Source of the DNA: PALSA-612 sp035652235
Lineage (GTDB): Bacteria; Actinomycetota; Thermoleophilia; Gaiellales; Gaiellaceae
Direction of reading: 5' to 3'
NCBI GenBank assembly: GCA_035652235.1
Contig: DASREE010000017.1
Coordinates: 1-64,000 of the forward strand
DNA: 64,000 bases
Made by a program: the position numbers and the translations under genes. The notes beneath the pieces are model-generated. The model was given only the letters and a program-made list of their open reading frames with translations, did no database searches and was not told the origin of the DNA. Positions 52,255-60,160 of the stretch are shown here, piece by piece; the stretch's first letter is position 1, and each line of letters opens with the position of its first letter.

Positions 52255-53178
52255 GTCGCTGCGGCCGGGCGGCTCGACGCCCGTAGGGTCGGACCAGCGC
52301 CTAACCGAACGGCTAGCGTGCGGCGTTCGCCGCAGGAGCGTCCGGAGCGCCCGGACATGCCCGGCCCGCACCTCCCGCCCCTTGAGCGTGAGCAGCGCGT
52401 GGGTCAGCTCCTCGAGCGCCGAGCCGGCATGCTCGAGAGCGGCCTCGAGCCGGGGCTCGTGCTTGCGCGCGTAGCGAACCCTGTTCGCGACCAGGATCGG
52501 CCGCAGGCGCGGGCGCGGAGCCGACACGCCGCCGACGTGGAGCGCCTCCGCGGAGGGGTCGAACCAGACCTCGTAGCCTGCCGACCACAGGCGCCGGCAC
52601 AGGTCGATGTCCTCGCCGTAGTGGAAGAACGACTCGTCCCAGCCGCCGATGCGCTCGAGCGCCTCCCGCCGGACGAGCACGCAGGCGCCCGACACCCAGT
52701 CGACCGGGTGCGCGTACTCGTAGGCGGCGGGGTCGCGCACGTCCTCGTCGCTCCACGACGCACGCGGGAACAGCCGGTGCAGGAAGAAGGCACGGGAGTA
52801 CGTCGAGCGCAGCCGGGGGAAGCGGCGGAGCGAGAGCTCGAGCTCGCCGCCGGCGGTGCGAACTCGAGGCGCGACGAGTCCGGCCGTGTCGTGCGCCGAC
52901 AGGAACCGCGCCAGCGTGCGGACGGCCTCCGCCTCGATCCGCGCGTCGGGGTTGAGGAAGAGCACGAACGGCGACGAGCCGGCTTCCAACCCCCGGTTGC
53001 ATCCGAACGCGAAGCCCCCGTTTCGGCGCAGCGAGAGCGCCGTCAGCGGCAGGTCGGCGACCGTGGCGAGGCTCTCGTCGGCAGAAGCGTTGTCGACGAC
53101 GATTACGTCGAGGTCGCCTTCGCGGGCGAGCGCCTCGACGCAGCTACGGAGCGTCCCGGCGCTGTTGTACGAGACCAC
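52252..53178 (-). CDS. Family 2 glycosyltransferase (rhamnosyltransferase-like)
   Basis: A 308-aa protein from GTG 53178. It begins VSYNSAGTLRSCVEALAREG; VIVVDNASADESLATVADLP then NGGFAFGCNRGLEAGSSPFV, VLFLNPDARIEAEAVRTLAR, and the acceptor-side WVSGACVLVRREALERIGGW with the catalytic DESFFHYGEDIDLCRRL are all typical of WbbL-like enzymes. The first beta strand (ALVDVVV) extends upstream of any canonical start, so the true start may be non-standard. Its 3' end carries the palindrome serving asnB. Confidence 0.88.
   Translation of the reverse strand: MVSYNSAGTLRSCVEALAREGDLDVIVVDNASADESLATVADLPLTALSLRRNGGFAFGCNRGLEAGSSPFVLFLNPDARIEAEAVRTLARFLSAHDTAGLVAPRVRTAGGELELSLRRFPRLRSTYSRAFFLHRLFPRASWSDEDVRDPAAYEYAHPVDWVSGACVLVRREALERIGGWDESFFHYGEDIDLCRRLWSAGYEVWFDPSAEALHVGGVSAPRPRLRPILVANRVRYARKHEPRLEAALEHAGSALEELTHALLTLKGREVRAGHVRALRTLLRRTPHASRSVRRWSDPTGVEPPGRSD
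52301..52316. promoter_or_regulatory. CTAGCC palindrome upstream of asnB
   Basis: On the minus strand the sequence is CTAGCCGTTCGGTTAG, one mismatch from the site at 47740. It lies inside the 3' coding end of the GT2 gene, so the signal is conserved within coding sequence. Confidence 0.6.
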
Positions 53179-53298
53179 GACGACGTCGACGAGCGCGATG
53201 CGGGTGACGCTAGCACGGGCGATCGGGCGACGGATCGCGCGCTTAGCTCACCCGTTCGAGTGACGGCGAACGTCCAGGTCGGCCGACCTTGTAGGTGG

Positions 53299-55833
53299 AT
53301 GCGCCCGCGCTTCCGTCTCGGATTCCGCAAGCTCGCCTTCCTCGTCCTCGCAGCCGTTCTCGCCGGCGGCGGCGCGGCCGTGGCCGACCTCGGCGGCGGC
53401 GGCTCCACGCTTCCGCCCCCGAGCGGTCTCACCGCGAGCTCCACGGCCACCAGCATCACGCTCAGCTGGCAGCCCGTCGCCCTCGCCACCGGGTACGGCG
53501 TCTACATCGACGGCCGGGCGGTGGGCGTCACCGCCGCGAGCTCCTGGACGTTCGCAAGCCTGCGCTGCGACACCTCGCACCGGCTCCAGGTCGACGCGCG
53601 GCGTGCGAACACCGCATCGCCGAAGGCGACCCTGACCGCTTCGACCGCACCCTGTCAGGTGGGAGGCCCGCCCGCGAGCGCGTCGCCTCCGACGATCTCG
53701 GGGTCGCCGCAGCAGGGGCAGACGCTCACCGGCTCGCCCGGCGCCTGGACGGGGGCACAGCCGATCTCCTACTCCTACCAGTGGCTGCGCTGCGACGCGT
53801 CCGGCGGTTCCTGCAGCGCGATCTCGGGTGCGACCGGGCCGAGCTACGTCCTCGTCGGCGTCGACGTGGGCAAGACCGTCCGGCTGAAGGTGACGGCGAC
53901 GAACAGCGCCGGGTCGGCGTCCGCCCAGTCGGCGCCGACCGCGGTCGTGCAGACCGGGACGACGAACACGTTCGGGACGACGACGCCTGGGCCGCTGACG
54001 GACGAAGCGACGGCCAACTACAAGGAGGTGTCGAGGTTCACCGCCCCCGAGGCCGGGCTGGTCAGCAAGCTGACCGGGTACGTCTCCGGCCTCGGCGCGG
54101 CGAGCGGCTCGCAGCCTGTGAGGGCGGTGCTGTACGCCGACTCGAGCGGGGCACCGGGCGCGCTGCTCGGCGTGTCGAGCCAGGTGACGATCGCAGCCGG
54201 TGCGCCGTGGGCCTGGGTGGACTTCGTCTTCCCGACCGCTGTCCAGGTGCAGCCGGGGACGGTGTGGATGGGCTACATCGCCGGCTCGCCGACGCACCTG
54301 ATGCAGATGCGCTTCGACACCGTCAGCTCCAGCCTCGAGTACAACATGAACCCGGGCGGTTACGCGGCCGGCCCGTCGAGTCCGTTCGGCACGGACAGCA
54401 CGGACAGCATGCACTACTCGATGTATGCGACGTACACGCCGAGCGGCGGCCCCCCGCCGCCGTCTCCTCCTCCTCCTCCTCCTCCTCCACCACCACCACC
54501 TCCTCCACCACCACCCCCGCCCCCGCCCCCTCCGCCGCCTCCTCCTCCCCCGCCACCTCCACCTCCACCGCCGCCGGCCGGGGGAGCGACGCTCTACGTC
54601 AGCCCGTCCGGCTCCGATTCCGGCAGCTGCACGAGCGCGGCTCCGTGCCAGAGCTTCGACCGGGCCTACCACGTCGCCTCACCGGGGACGACGGTGCTCG
54701 TCGAGTCCGGGACGTATCCAGGGCAGACGATCGACTGGGACTCGACCAAGAGCGGCACCGGCTGCGACGGCTACTCGTCGCCGGCCGTCGTGGCGGGCTG
54801 CGTCACCTTCCGTCCGGATGCGGGCGCATCGGTCACGTTCACGGGCGACATCACCGTCGTCGGCAACGGGGTCCGGCTCCAGGGCTTCGACCTGGGCTCA
54901 TACGGCGTCGGCGTCAATCCCGGCAGCGTCTGCCACGTGCCGGCGACGAGGGGAGTGATCCTGGACGGGCTGACCTCGAACGGCGGCGTCCTGGCCATCG
55001 ACGCCGCGTCCTACGTCGCGGACCTGAACGGCAACTGGGGGAACGGCCTCAGCTCGAAATCGGTGATCGCCCACTCCTGTGATCCGGGCACGGGCTGGGT
55101 CGAGCCCACGCACCTGCGCTTCGACCACTCCTGGTATCACGACGTCGTCCAGCACACCGTCGGCACGTCGGAGCACATCGAGTGCATGCACCTCGACGCC
55201 GCCGACTACGTGACCATCGTCGACTCGCGCTTCACCAACTGCGCCGGCTACGACGTCCGCATCTCGTACGAGCACAAGGCCGTCGAGAACGTCAGCCACT
55301 ACCTGATCGAGAACAACTTCTTCGGGGCGGTGTGCTCGGAACAGCAGGTGGGCTACGACTGCTTCCCGATCGCCGAGGTGCAGTTCGACTGCTCGGGCGT
55401 TTCCGGCACGAGCTGCGACGGCAACGTCGTTCGCTTCAACACCATCGACGGGAGCTTCCATCCCTCGATCGAGCCCGGTGGAACGGGCTTCACCAACTCC
55501 GCCTACTACGGCAACATCGAGACCGACCGCGTCGACGACTTCCATTGCCAGACCTACCTGTCGACCGGACTCGCCTACTACGACGACGTGCTCGGCGCCA
55601 CCGGGTCCGGAGGGAACCCCGGTGTCGCCTGCGGCAGCGGCTCCGTCGTCGCGGACAACCAGCTCGCGAGCCCGGGCCCGCCGAGCTATGACTTCCACCT
55701 CGCCTCGTGCTCCGTCGTCGCGGCCAACTTCCTGCCGACGAGCGTCGCGGGAGGCTACCCCGGCGCAGATTTCGCCGGCAGCTCGCGCCCGCGCGGCTCG
55801 GGCCTCGACGCCGGCGCGTACGAGGACTGCTAG
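53299..55833 (+). CDS. Large secreted multidomain beta-helix protein
   Basis: An 844-aa protein: signal peptide (1-30); fibronectin III-like domain (about 38-115, PPPSGLTASSTATSITLSW); bacterial Ig-like repeat (about 130-215, ISYSYQWLRCDASGG); jelly-roll-like domain (about 225-380, VSRFTAPEAGLVSKLTGYVS); a Pro run (386-427); then a parallel beta-helix (429-844) starting LYVSPSGSDSGSCTSAAPCQ. The helix is a close paralogue of the one at 41544. It looks like a cell-surface glycan-binding or modifying protein (inference). ATG 53299 has AGGTGG just upstream. Confidence 0.78.
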   Translation: MRPRFRLGFRKLAFLVLAAVLAGGGAAVADLGGGGSTLPPPSGLTASSTATSITLSWQPVALATGYGVYIDGRAVGVTAASSWTFASLRCDTSHRLQVDARRANTASPKATLTASTAPCQVGGPPASASPPTISGSPQQGQTLTGSPGAWTGAQPISYSYQWLRCDASGGSCSAISGATGPSYVLVGVDVGKTVRLKVTATNSAGSASAQSAPTAVVQTGTTNTFGTTTPGPLTDEATANYKEVSRFTAPEAGLVSKLTGYVSGLGAASGSQPVRAVLYADSSGAPGALLGVSSQVTIAAGAPWAWVDFVFPTAVQVQPGTVWMGYIAGSPTHLMQMRFDTVSSSLEYNMNPGGYAAGPSSPFGTDSTDSMHYSMYATYTPSGGPPPPSPPPPPPPPPPPPPPPPPPPPPPPPPPPPPPPPPPPPPAGGATLYVSPSGSDSGSCTSAAPCQSFDRAYHVASPGTTVLVESGTYPGQTIDWDSTKSGTGCDGYSSPAVVAGCVTFRPDAGASVTFTGDITVVGNGVRLQGFDLGSYGVGVNPGSVCHVPATRGVILDGLTSNGGVLAIDAASYVADLNGNWGNGLSSKSVIAHSCDPGTGWVEPTHLRFDHSWYHDVVQHTVGTSEHIECMHLDAADYVTIVDSRFTNCAGYDVRISYEHKAVENVSHYLIENNFFGAVCSEQQVGYDCFPIAEVQFDCSGVSGTSCDGNVVRFNTIDGSFHPSIEPGGTGFTNSAYYGNIETDRVDDFHCQTYLSTGLAYYDDVLGATGSGGNPGVACGSGSVVADNQLASPGPPSYDFHLASCSVVAANFLPTSVAGGYPGADFAGSSRPRGSGLDAGAYEDC
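54453..54580 (+). repeat. Proline-codon microsatellite (CCT/CCA/CCG runs)
   Basis: About 42 near-uninterrupted Pro codons (residues 386-427) composed of blocks of CCT, CCA and CCC. As an in-frame trinucleotide repeat it can change length without a frameshift, making a variable spacer between the binding domains and the beta-helix. Confidence 0.8.
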
Positions 55834-55941
55834 GAGCGGCGGAGTCGGAAGGCGCTCGCCCGTCAGCGGCCCGTCGCTCGCGCGGCGCCTGCCAACGCTT
55901 GACCGCAAGCGGGCGGCTCGCGACGCCGCACGAGTAGGGCT

Positions 55942-55955
55942 GTCAGCCGGCTGAC
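55942..55955. repeat. Perfect palindrome GTCAGCCGGCTGAC
   Basis: A 14-bp perfect inverted repeat in the 272-bp gap 55834-56105. It could be the core of a terminator after the beta-helix gene or an operator; no T-run follows. Its CAGCCG half is reminiscent of, but not the same as, the CTAGCCG half-site. Nothing else is supported in the gap. Confidence 0.35.
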
Positions 55956-56105
55956 CGCCGGCGTGCGAGGGGCGCCCGGGCGCTCAGTCGGTCGCGGGCC
56001 TGCGACGTCGAGGGGGCCAACGGCTCCGGACGGCAGCCGCTGCGCTCCCTCGACCGGGGAGCTTCGCTTCAGCCCGCGACCCGCCCGGCCGAAGCACAGG
56101 TCGGC

Positions 56106-58145
56106 ATGACTGAAAGGCGCAACTCGACGCGCGTCAGGCTGCGGCTCTGGGCGGCGCTGGGGGTGTTGGGGGTTGTGGTCGGAGTGGGTGTGTCTCCGGC
56201 CGAGTCTGCGCGGCGTGTCGGTGCGGGTGGACCGGTGGCGAATGTGTGGGTGAATGTGTCGGCGGGTGGGTCGCCGTCCCGGTGCGCGACGCCGTGCCCA
56301 TATGACCCGAGCCGTGCGTTCGGCGATCTGGGGTCGGCGTACAAGGCGGCGCAGGATGGGGATCTGATCCTGATCCAGGCGGGGACGTACGCGGCGCAGC
56401 AGGTGATCGTGTTCGACGCTTCGAAGAGCCCGAGCGGGCCGGCGGTGACGTTCTCGCCGAGCGGCGGCCGGGTGGTGTTGCAGGGTGGCGTGGTCTTGGG
56501 CGACGACGCGCACGATCCCCCGAACTGGGTGACGTTCGACGGTGGCCCGTCGAAGGACTTGCAGGTCGGTGACCACGATCACGGCGGCGGCGTGTACGCG
56601 TACGCGTTGTCCGATCACGTGACACTGCGGAACATGCACATCGGCGAGGGTGTGCTCGCAGTGGGCGGGGTGATCACGTTCGCCTCGCCGCACAACCTGC
56701 TGATCGAGAACGACATCATCGGCCCCGGCTGTTGCGGCACGTCGCCTGACGGCACGCAGCACGGCTCGCCGATCAACATCCGCTTGACGGTGCGGCAGGC
56801 GGCGGACGGGAACCCGACGAACGTGACGATCCGGAACAACCTGTTGCAGGGGTCGGTGCGCTTCTGCTCCGACTGGGACACGTACTACTCGGCGAAGTAC
56901 GGGAGCTGTCCGGGGCCGACGACGACCGACACCGACCTGACGCACGACGACGTCATCCACGGGTACGGGTGCACGAACTGCGTCTTCACCGGCAACGTCA
57001 TCCCCTACTACGACGTCCAGGCCTTCTACATGGAAGAGGTGAACGGCGGCTCGAACGTGTCGGGGACGATCACGAACAACTACTTCGGCTACGACGTCGA
57101 GCAGACCTGGCACGCGATCTGGTTCAGCCTCGGCCCGGGCGCGACCGGCACCTGGAATGTGTCTTTCAACACGCTCGACTACGCCAACGGGATGGACGTG
57201 GACGCGTCCGACCAGCAGGGGCGGTACGGGACGGCGACGGTGAACGTGTTCGGCAACCTCGGTGGCCGGCTCGGCAACGACACCCGCGCCTGCCACGGCT
57301 CGAGCCTGAACGTCGTCTACCGCTACAACATGTGGACGACGTCGAGCGCGCCCTGGATCAGCCACTGCGACCCGACCGACGGCGGTCCCTACCCTCTGTC
57401 CACGATCCAGAGCTGGATCACGAGCGACGGGCATCTCAACTCGGCCACCACGCCGCCCAACGGCTTCGTCACCGGATCCGGCATCTGCATCCCGACCGAC
57501 ATCGATGGCGACCCCCGCGGCACACCCTGCGCAGCCGGCGAAGACGAGGTCGCCGCTGCTCCGCCTGCTCAGCCGCCCGTGAACACGGCGCTGCCCGCGC
57601 TGTCGGGTGTGGCCAAGGACGGGCAGACGCTGACCACCTCGAACGGCAGCTGGAGCGGGACGACACCGATGACGTACGCGTACCAGTGGGTGCGCTGCGA
57701 CGCCGCCTGGAAGTGCGCGAACGTGGCCGGCGCGACGGGCCAGTCGTACGCGCTGACGTCGGCCGACGTCGGCAACCGGCTGTACGCGGTCGTGACCGCG
57801 TCGAACGGCGCTGGCCAGGCGAGCGCCCGCACCTGGGCGAGCGGGGTGATCATGCCGGCGCCGCCCGTGAACACCGGGCTGCCGGTCCTCTCGGGCACGG
57901 CGGTGCACGGGCAGACGCTGACGACGACGGACGGAACCTGGACCGGGACGCAGCCCATCACCCTCAGCTACCAGTGGGTGCGCTGCGACGTGGCCTGGGT
58001 GTGCACGACGATCGCGGGTGCGACCTCCTCCGCGTACACGCTGACGTCGGCCGACGTCGGCTTCAGGGTCTACGCCAAGGTGACGGCCTCGAACGTCGCA
58101 GGGCAGGCGAGCGCTCGTACCTGGGCGAGCGCCGTCGTCGCCTGA
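56106..58145 (+). CDS. Secreted beta-helix protein with two C-terminal Ig-like repeats
   Basis: A 679-aa protein: signal peptide (1-36), a beta-helix with the opening VWVNVSAGGSPSRCATPCPY and rungs such as LLIENDIIGPGCCGTSPDGT, VTIRNNLLQGSVRFCSDWDT and GTITNNYFGYDVEQTWHAIW (to about 475), then two 90-residue Ig-like repeats (TALPALSGVAKDGQTLTTSN; TGLPVLSGTAVHGQTLTTTD), each ending in ASARTWAS. It is related in design, not closely in sequence, to the two other beta-helix proteins. The first 700 nt use many GTG/GGT/GGG codons unlike neighbours. Confidence 0.75.
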   Translation: MTERRNSTRVRLRLWAALGVLGVVVGVGVSPAESARRVGAGGPVANVWVNVSAGGSPSRCATPCPYDPSRAFGDLGSAYKAAQDGDLILIQAGTYAAQQVIVFDASKSPSGPAVTFSPSGGRVVLQGGVVLGDDAHDPPNWVTFDGGPSKDLQVGDHDHGGGVYAYALSDHVTLRNMHIGEGVLAVGGVITFASPHNLLIENDIIGPGCCGTSPDGTQHGSPINIRLTVRQAADGNPTNVTIRNNLLQGSVRFCSDWDTYYSAKYGSCPGPTTTDTDLTHDDVIHGYGCTNCVFTGNVIPYYDVQAFYMEEVNGGSNVSGTITNNYFGYDVEQTWHAIWFSLGPGATGTWNVSFNTLDYANGMDVDASDQQGRYGTATVNVFGNLGGRLGNDTRACHGSSLNVVYRYNMWTTSSAPWISHCDPTDGGPYPLSTIQSWITSDGHLNSATTPPNGFVTGSGICIPTDIDGDPRGTPCAAGEDEVAAAPPAQPPVNTALPALSGVAKDGQTLTTSNGSWSGTTPMTYAYQWVRCDAAWKCANVAGATGQSYALTSADVGNRLYAVVTASNGAGQASARTWASGVIMPAPPVNTGLPVLSGTAVHGQTLTTTDGTWTGTQPITLSYQWVRCDVAWVCTTIAGATSSAYTLTSADVGFRVYAKVTASNVAGQASARTWASAVVA

Positions 58146-58166
58146 CTGTCCCGGCAACCGGCTCGG

Positions 58167-58838
58167 TCAGGCAGCGACGAGGCCGTGCTCGTGGGCCCAG
58201 CGGCTCGCCTGGGTCCGGTTGGAGACGTTCAGCTTCGTGTAGACGTTCGAGAGATGGTACTTGACCGTCTGCTCGGTCACGAACAGCATCCTCGCGGTCG
58301 CTGCGTTCGTATGTCCCTGGGCGATCAGCGCCAGCACCTCCCGCTCGCGAGGCGTGAGGACACGCACCTGCTCGCTGAGAGCAGCCGGGTGGCGCGATCT
58401 GGTGGCCCGCGTGGGGGCGAAGTGCATGGACTGAAAGAACGCCTGCCGGATGGCGGCGGCGATCTCGTCGAGCCCGGCCGTCTCGGCGACGTACGCGGCA
58501 GCGCCCGCGGCGAAGGCCGCCTCGATTCGCGCCGGCTCGACCGACTCGCCGAAGACGATGCCCCTCAGGCCGGGCAGCCGCTGCCGGCAGCGGACGAGAC
58601 AGTCGAGAACCTCGCTCGCATCCTCGGCGGGGCGGTCCCGGAGCTGCACGACGAGCAGGTCGGGGCGCGCCTGCGCGATCCGCTCCGGCGCGCCCCGCAG
58701 GTCGGTCTCGGCGACCACCACCGCCACCCCGAGCTTCCCGAGGACGTGCTCGACCGCCGCAACCCACTCGCGCTGGCGGTCGACGACGGCGGCGCGGCGC
58801 CTCACGCGTTCGCGTCCATACGTGTCGCTGCGATTCAA
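58167..58838 (-). CDS. LuxR-family regulator with atypical receiver domain
   Basis: A 223-aa protein. The N-terminal 125 residues have receiver topology but LLVVQLRDRPAED replaces the usual phospho-Asp strand and VAETAGLD the Lys region, so phosphorylation is doubtful. The C-terminal HTH is LTPREREVLALIAQGHTNAA then TARMLFVTEQTVKYHLSNVY. TTG 58838 follows GGGGAG at 4 nt; TTG 58859 and GTG codons downstream are alternatives. It is divergent from its paralogue at 59095. Confidence 0.82.
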   Translation of the reverse strand: MNRSDTYGRERVRRRAAVVDRQREWVAAVEHVLGKLGVAVVVAETDLRGAPERIAQARPDLLVVQLRDRPAEDASEVLDCLVRCRQRLPGLRGIVFGESVEPARIEAAFAAGAAAYVAETAGLDEIAAAIRQAFFQSMHFAPTRATRSRHPAALSEQVRVLTPREREVLALIAQGHTNAATARMLFVTEQTVKYHLSNVYTKLNVSNRTQASRWAHEHGLVAA

Positions 58839-59054
58839 ACCGTCTCCCCTAACGACCAACCCTCGTCCGCTCTGCTCACACCATGCTCGCGCACCGTGCG
58901 CGCCGGGATCCCTCGGACGAGTGATTCGACTTCAAGACGGTGCAGGCGACGTCGCTCTTCCATCGCGCCAGCCGGCTCGCTCGTCGCGTCCACGGTTCCG
59001 TCGCCCGCCGGGGACGGCGTCAGTCCGAAGCCCAAAGCGCCCCTCGGACGTGTC

Positions 59055-59083
59055 TTTACAGGGATCGACCCGTCGCCTTAAAT
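59055..59083 (+). promoter_or_regulatory. Promoter (TTTACA-17 bp-TTAAAT) of the second LuxR regulator
   Basis: TTTACA at 59055-59060 and TTAAAT at 59078-59083 are separated by exactly 17 bp, a near-consensus housekeeping promoter and unusually AT-rich for this window. GTG 59095 follows by 11 nt. Confidence 0.65.
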
Positions 59084-59094
59084 ACCTTCTAGGG

Positions 59095-59781
59095 GTGAGC
59101 CACGTAGGGGAGAACGTCGAGTCCGCTCCGGGGCGGACGGCTGTGCTCGTCGACCAGCATCCGCTGTGGTTGGAGGCGGTCGAGCAGGTGCTGAACCGCG
59201 TCTCCGTCCGTGTCGCCGGCAAGGCAACCTCGTTTTCCGAGGCGTCGGAGCTGATCGCCGAGCTCGATCCGGAGCTCGTCGTCGCCGAGATCTCCGCCCT
59301 CGACCAGGACACGAGCGGTCTCTCGTGGCTGGTCGAGGTCCGCGAGCGCTTCCCGGAGGTGAAGGTGATCGTGCTGTCGATGTCGGACGACCCGACGCAG
59401 ATCAACGCGGCGCTGGCGGCGGGGGCGGTGGCCTTCGTCGTCAAGAAGGCGCATCCCGACGATCTGGCCGTGGCCGTGCGCCAGGCCTACGAGCACTCGA
59501 TCTACCTGCCGGGCTGGGCGGTGCAGCCGGAGCGGCGCCCGCCGGAGCCCGCCGGCCATCCCGACCTCACGCGCCGCGAGCTCGAGATCCTGCGCCTCGT
59601 CGCCGAGGGGCACTCGAACGCGGAGCTGGCCAAGATGCTGTGGGTCACCGAGCAGACGGTGAAGTTCCACCTCTCGAACATCTACCGCAAGCTCGGCGTC
59701 TCGAACCGGACGGAGGCGAGCCGCTGGGCGCAGGTGAACGGTCTGCTGTCGCCGGAGCCGGCGCGCTCGAACGTCGCCTAG
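59095..59781 (+). CDS. LuxR-family regulator with atypical receiver domain (paralogue)
   Basis: A 228-aa protein. The receiver-like part opens TAVLVDQHPLWLEAVEQVLN, has VVAEISALDQDTSG where the phospho-Asp loop would be, and ends FVVKKAHPDDLAVAVRQAYE, in which the Lys is retained. The HTH is LTRRELEILRLVAEGHSNAE then LAKMLWVTEQTVKFHLSNIY. GTG 59095 is set by the promoter. With the divergent paralogue it closes the glycan cluster and may regulate it (inference). Confidence 0.85.
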   Translation: MSHVGENVESAPGRTAVLVDQHPLWLEAVEQVLNRVSVRVAGKATSFSEASELIAELDPELVVAEISALDQDTSGLSWLVEVRERFPEVKVIVLSMSDDPTQINAALAAGAVAFVVKKAHPDDLAVAVRQAYEHSIYLPGWAVQPERRPPEPAGHPDLTRRELEILRLVAEGHSNAELAKMLWVTEQTVKFHLSNIYRKLGVSNRTEASRWAQVNGLLSPEPARSNVA

Positions 59782-60160
59782 CCGGACTGACGCGCGGTCG
59801 CCCGGTCAGACGTATCTTTGACAGTTGAGTTGGCGGATTGTGGCCCTGTGCAGGGAAATCGCTCAGGGTCAGGGGACGTACCACTACGCTGAGGTTCCGA
59901 GTGGCTGGACGCGGGGCGGTGGGCGGAGGCCAGCGGCTTGGAAGGCGGCGTGGGCGTGGGGACGGAGCTCGGCGCGGACGAGGTAGCGCTGGCCTGCCTC
60001 CTCTCCGCTGGCCTGCCTCCTCTCGATGAATAGAGGCCCGATCGTCCCGAGCGGTCAGGACAGAGCCCTATGACATCCACGTCCTGGGACTTGACTGGTT
60101 GCGCCCGCTCCGCTCCGGAGAGGGTCCACGACTGCGTGTTCGGTCGACCGGTACGGGGTG
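59782..60160. other. Gene-free interval before hutF with a 2-copy tandem repeat
   Basis: 379 bp between the LuxR gene and the hutF stop. It holds a tandem repeat of GCTGGCCTGCCTCCTCTC at 59988-60005 and 60007-60024 (period 19). A 128-codon minus frame (60164-59778) is Ser/Pro/Arg-rich and has no domain. Possibly remnant DNA; no gene, tRNA or terminator is supported. Confidence 0.4.

Noticed and set aside
53248..53263. TCACCCGTTCGAGTGA as a fourth copy of the CTAGCC palindrome
   Set aside because: Only the CCGTTCG core matches; the arms differ and no -10 box lies at the expected distance before ATG 53299.
54453..54580. Repeat block considered as a CRISPR-like array
   Set aside because: It is an in-frame proline codon run without spacers, and no cas gene is present anywhere in the window.
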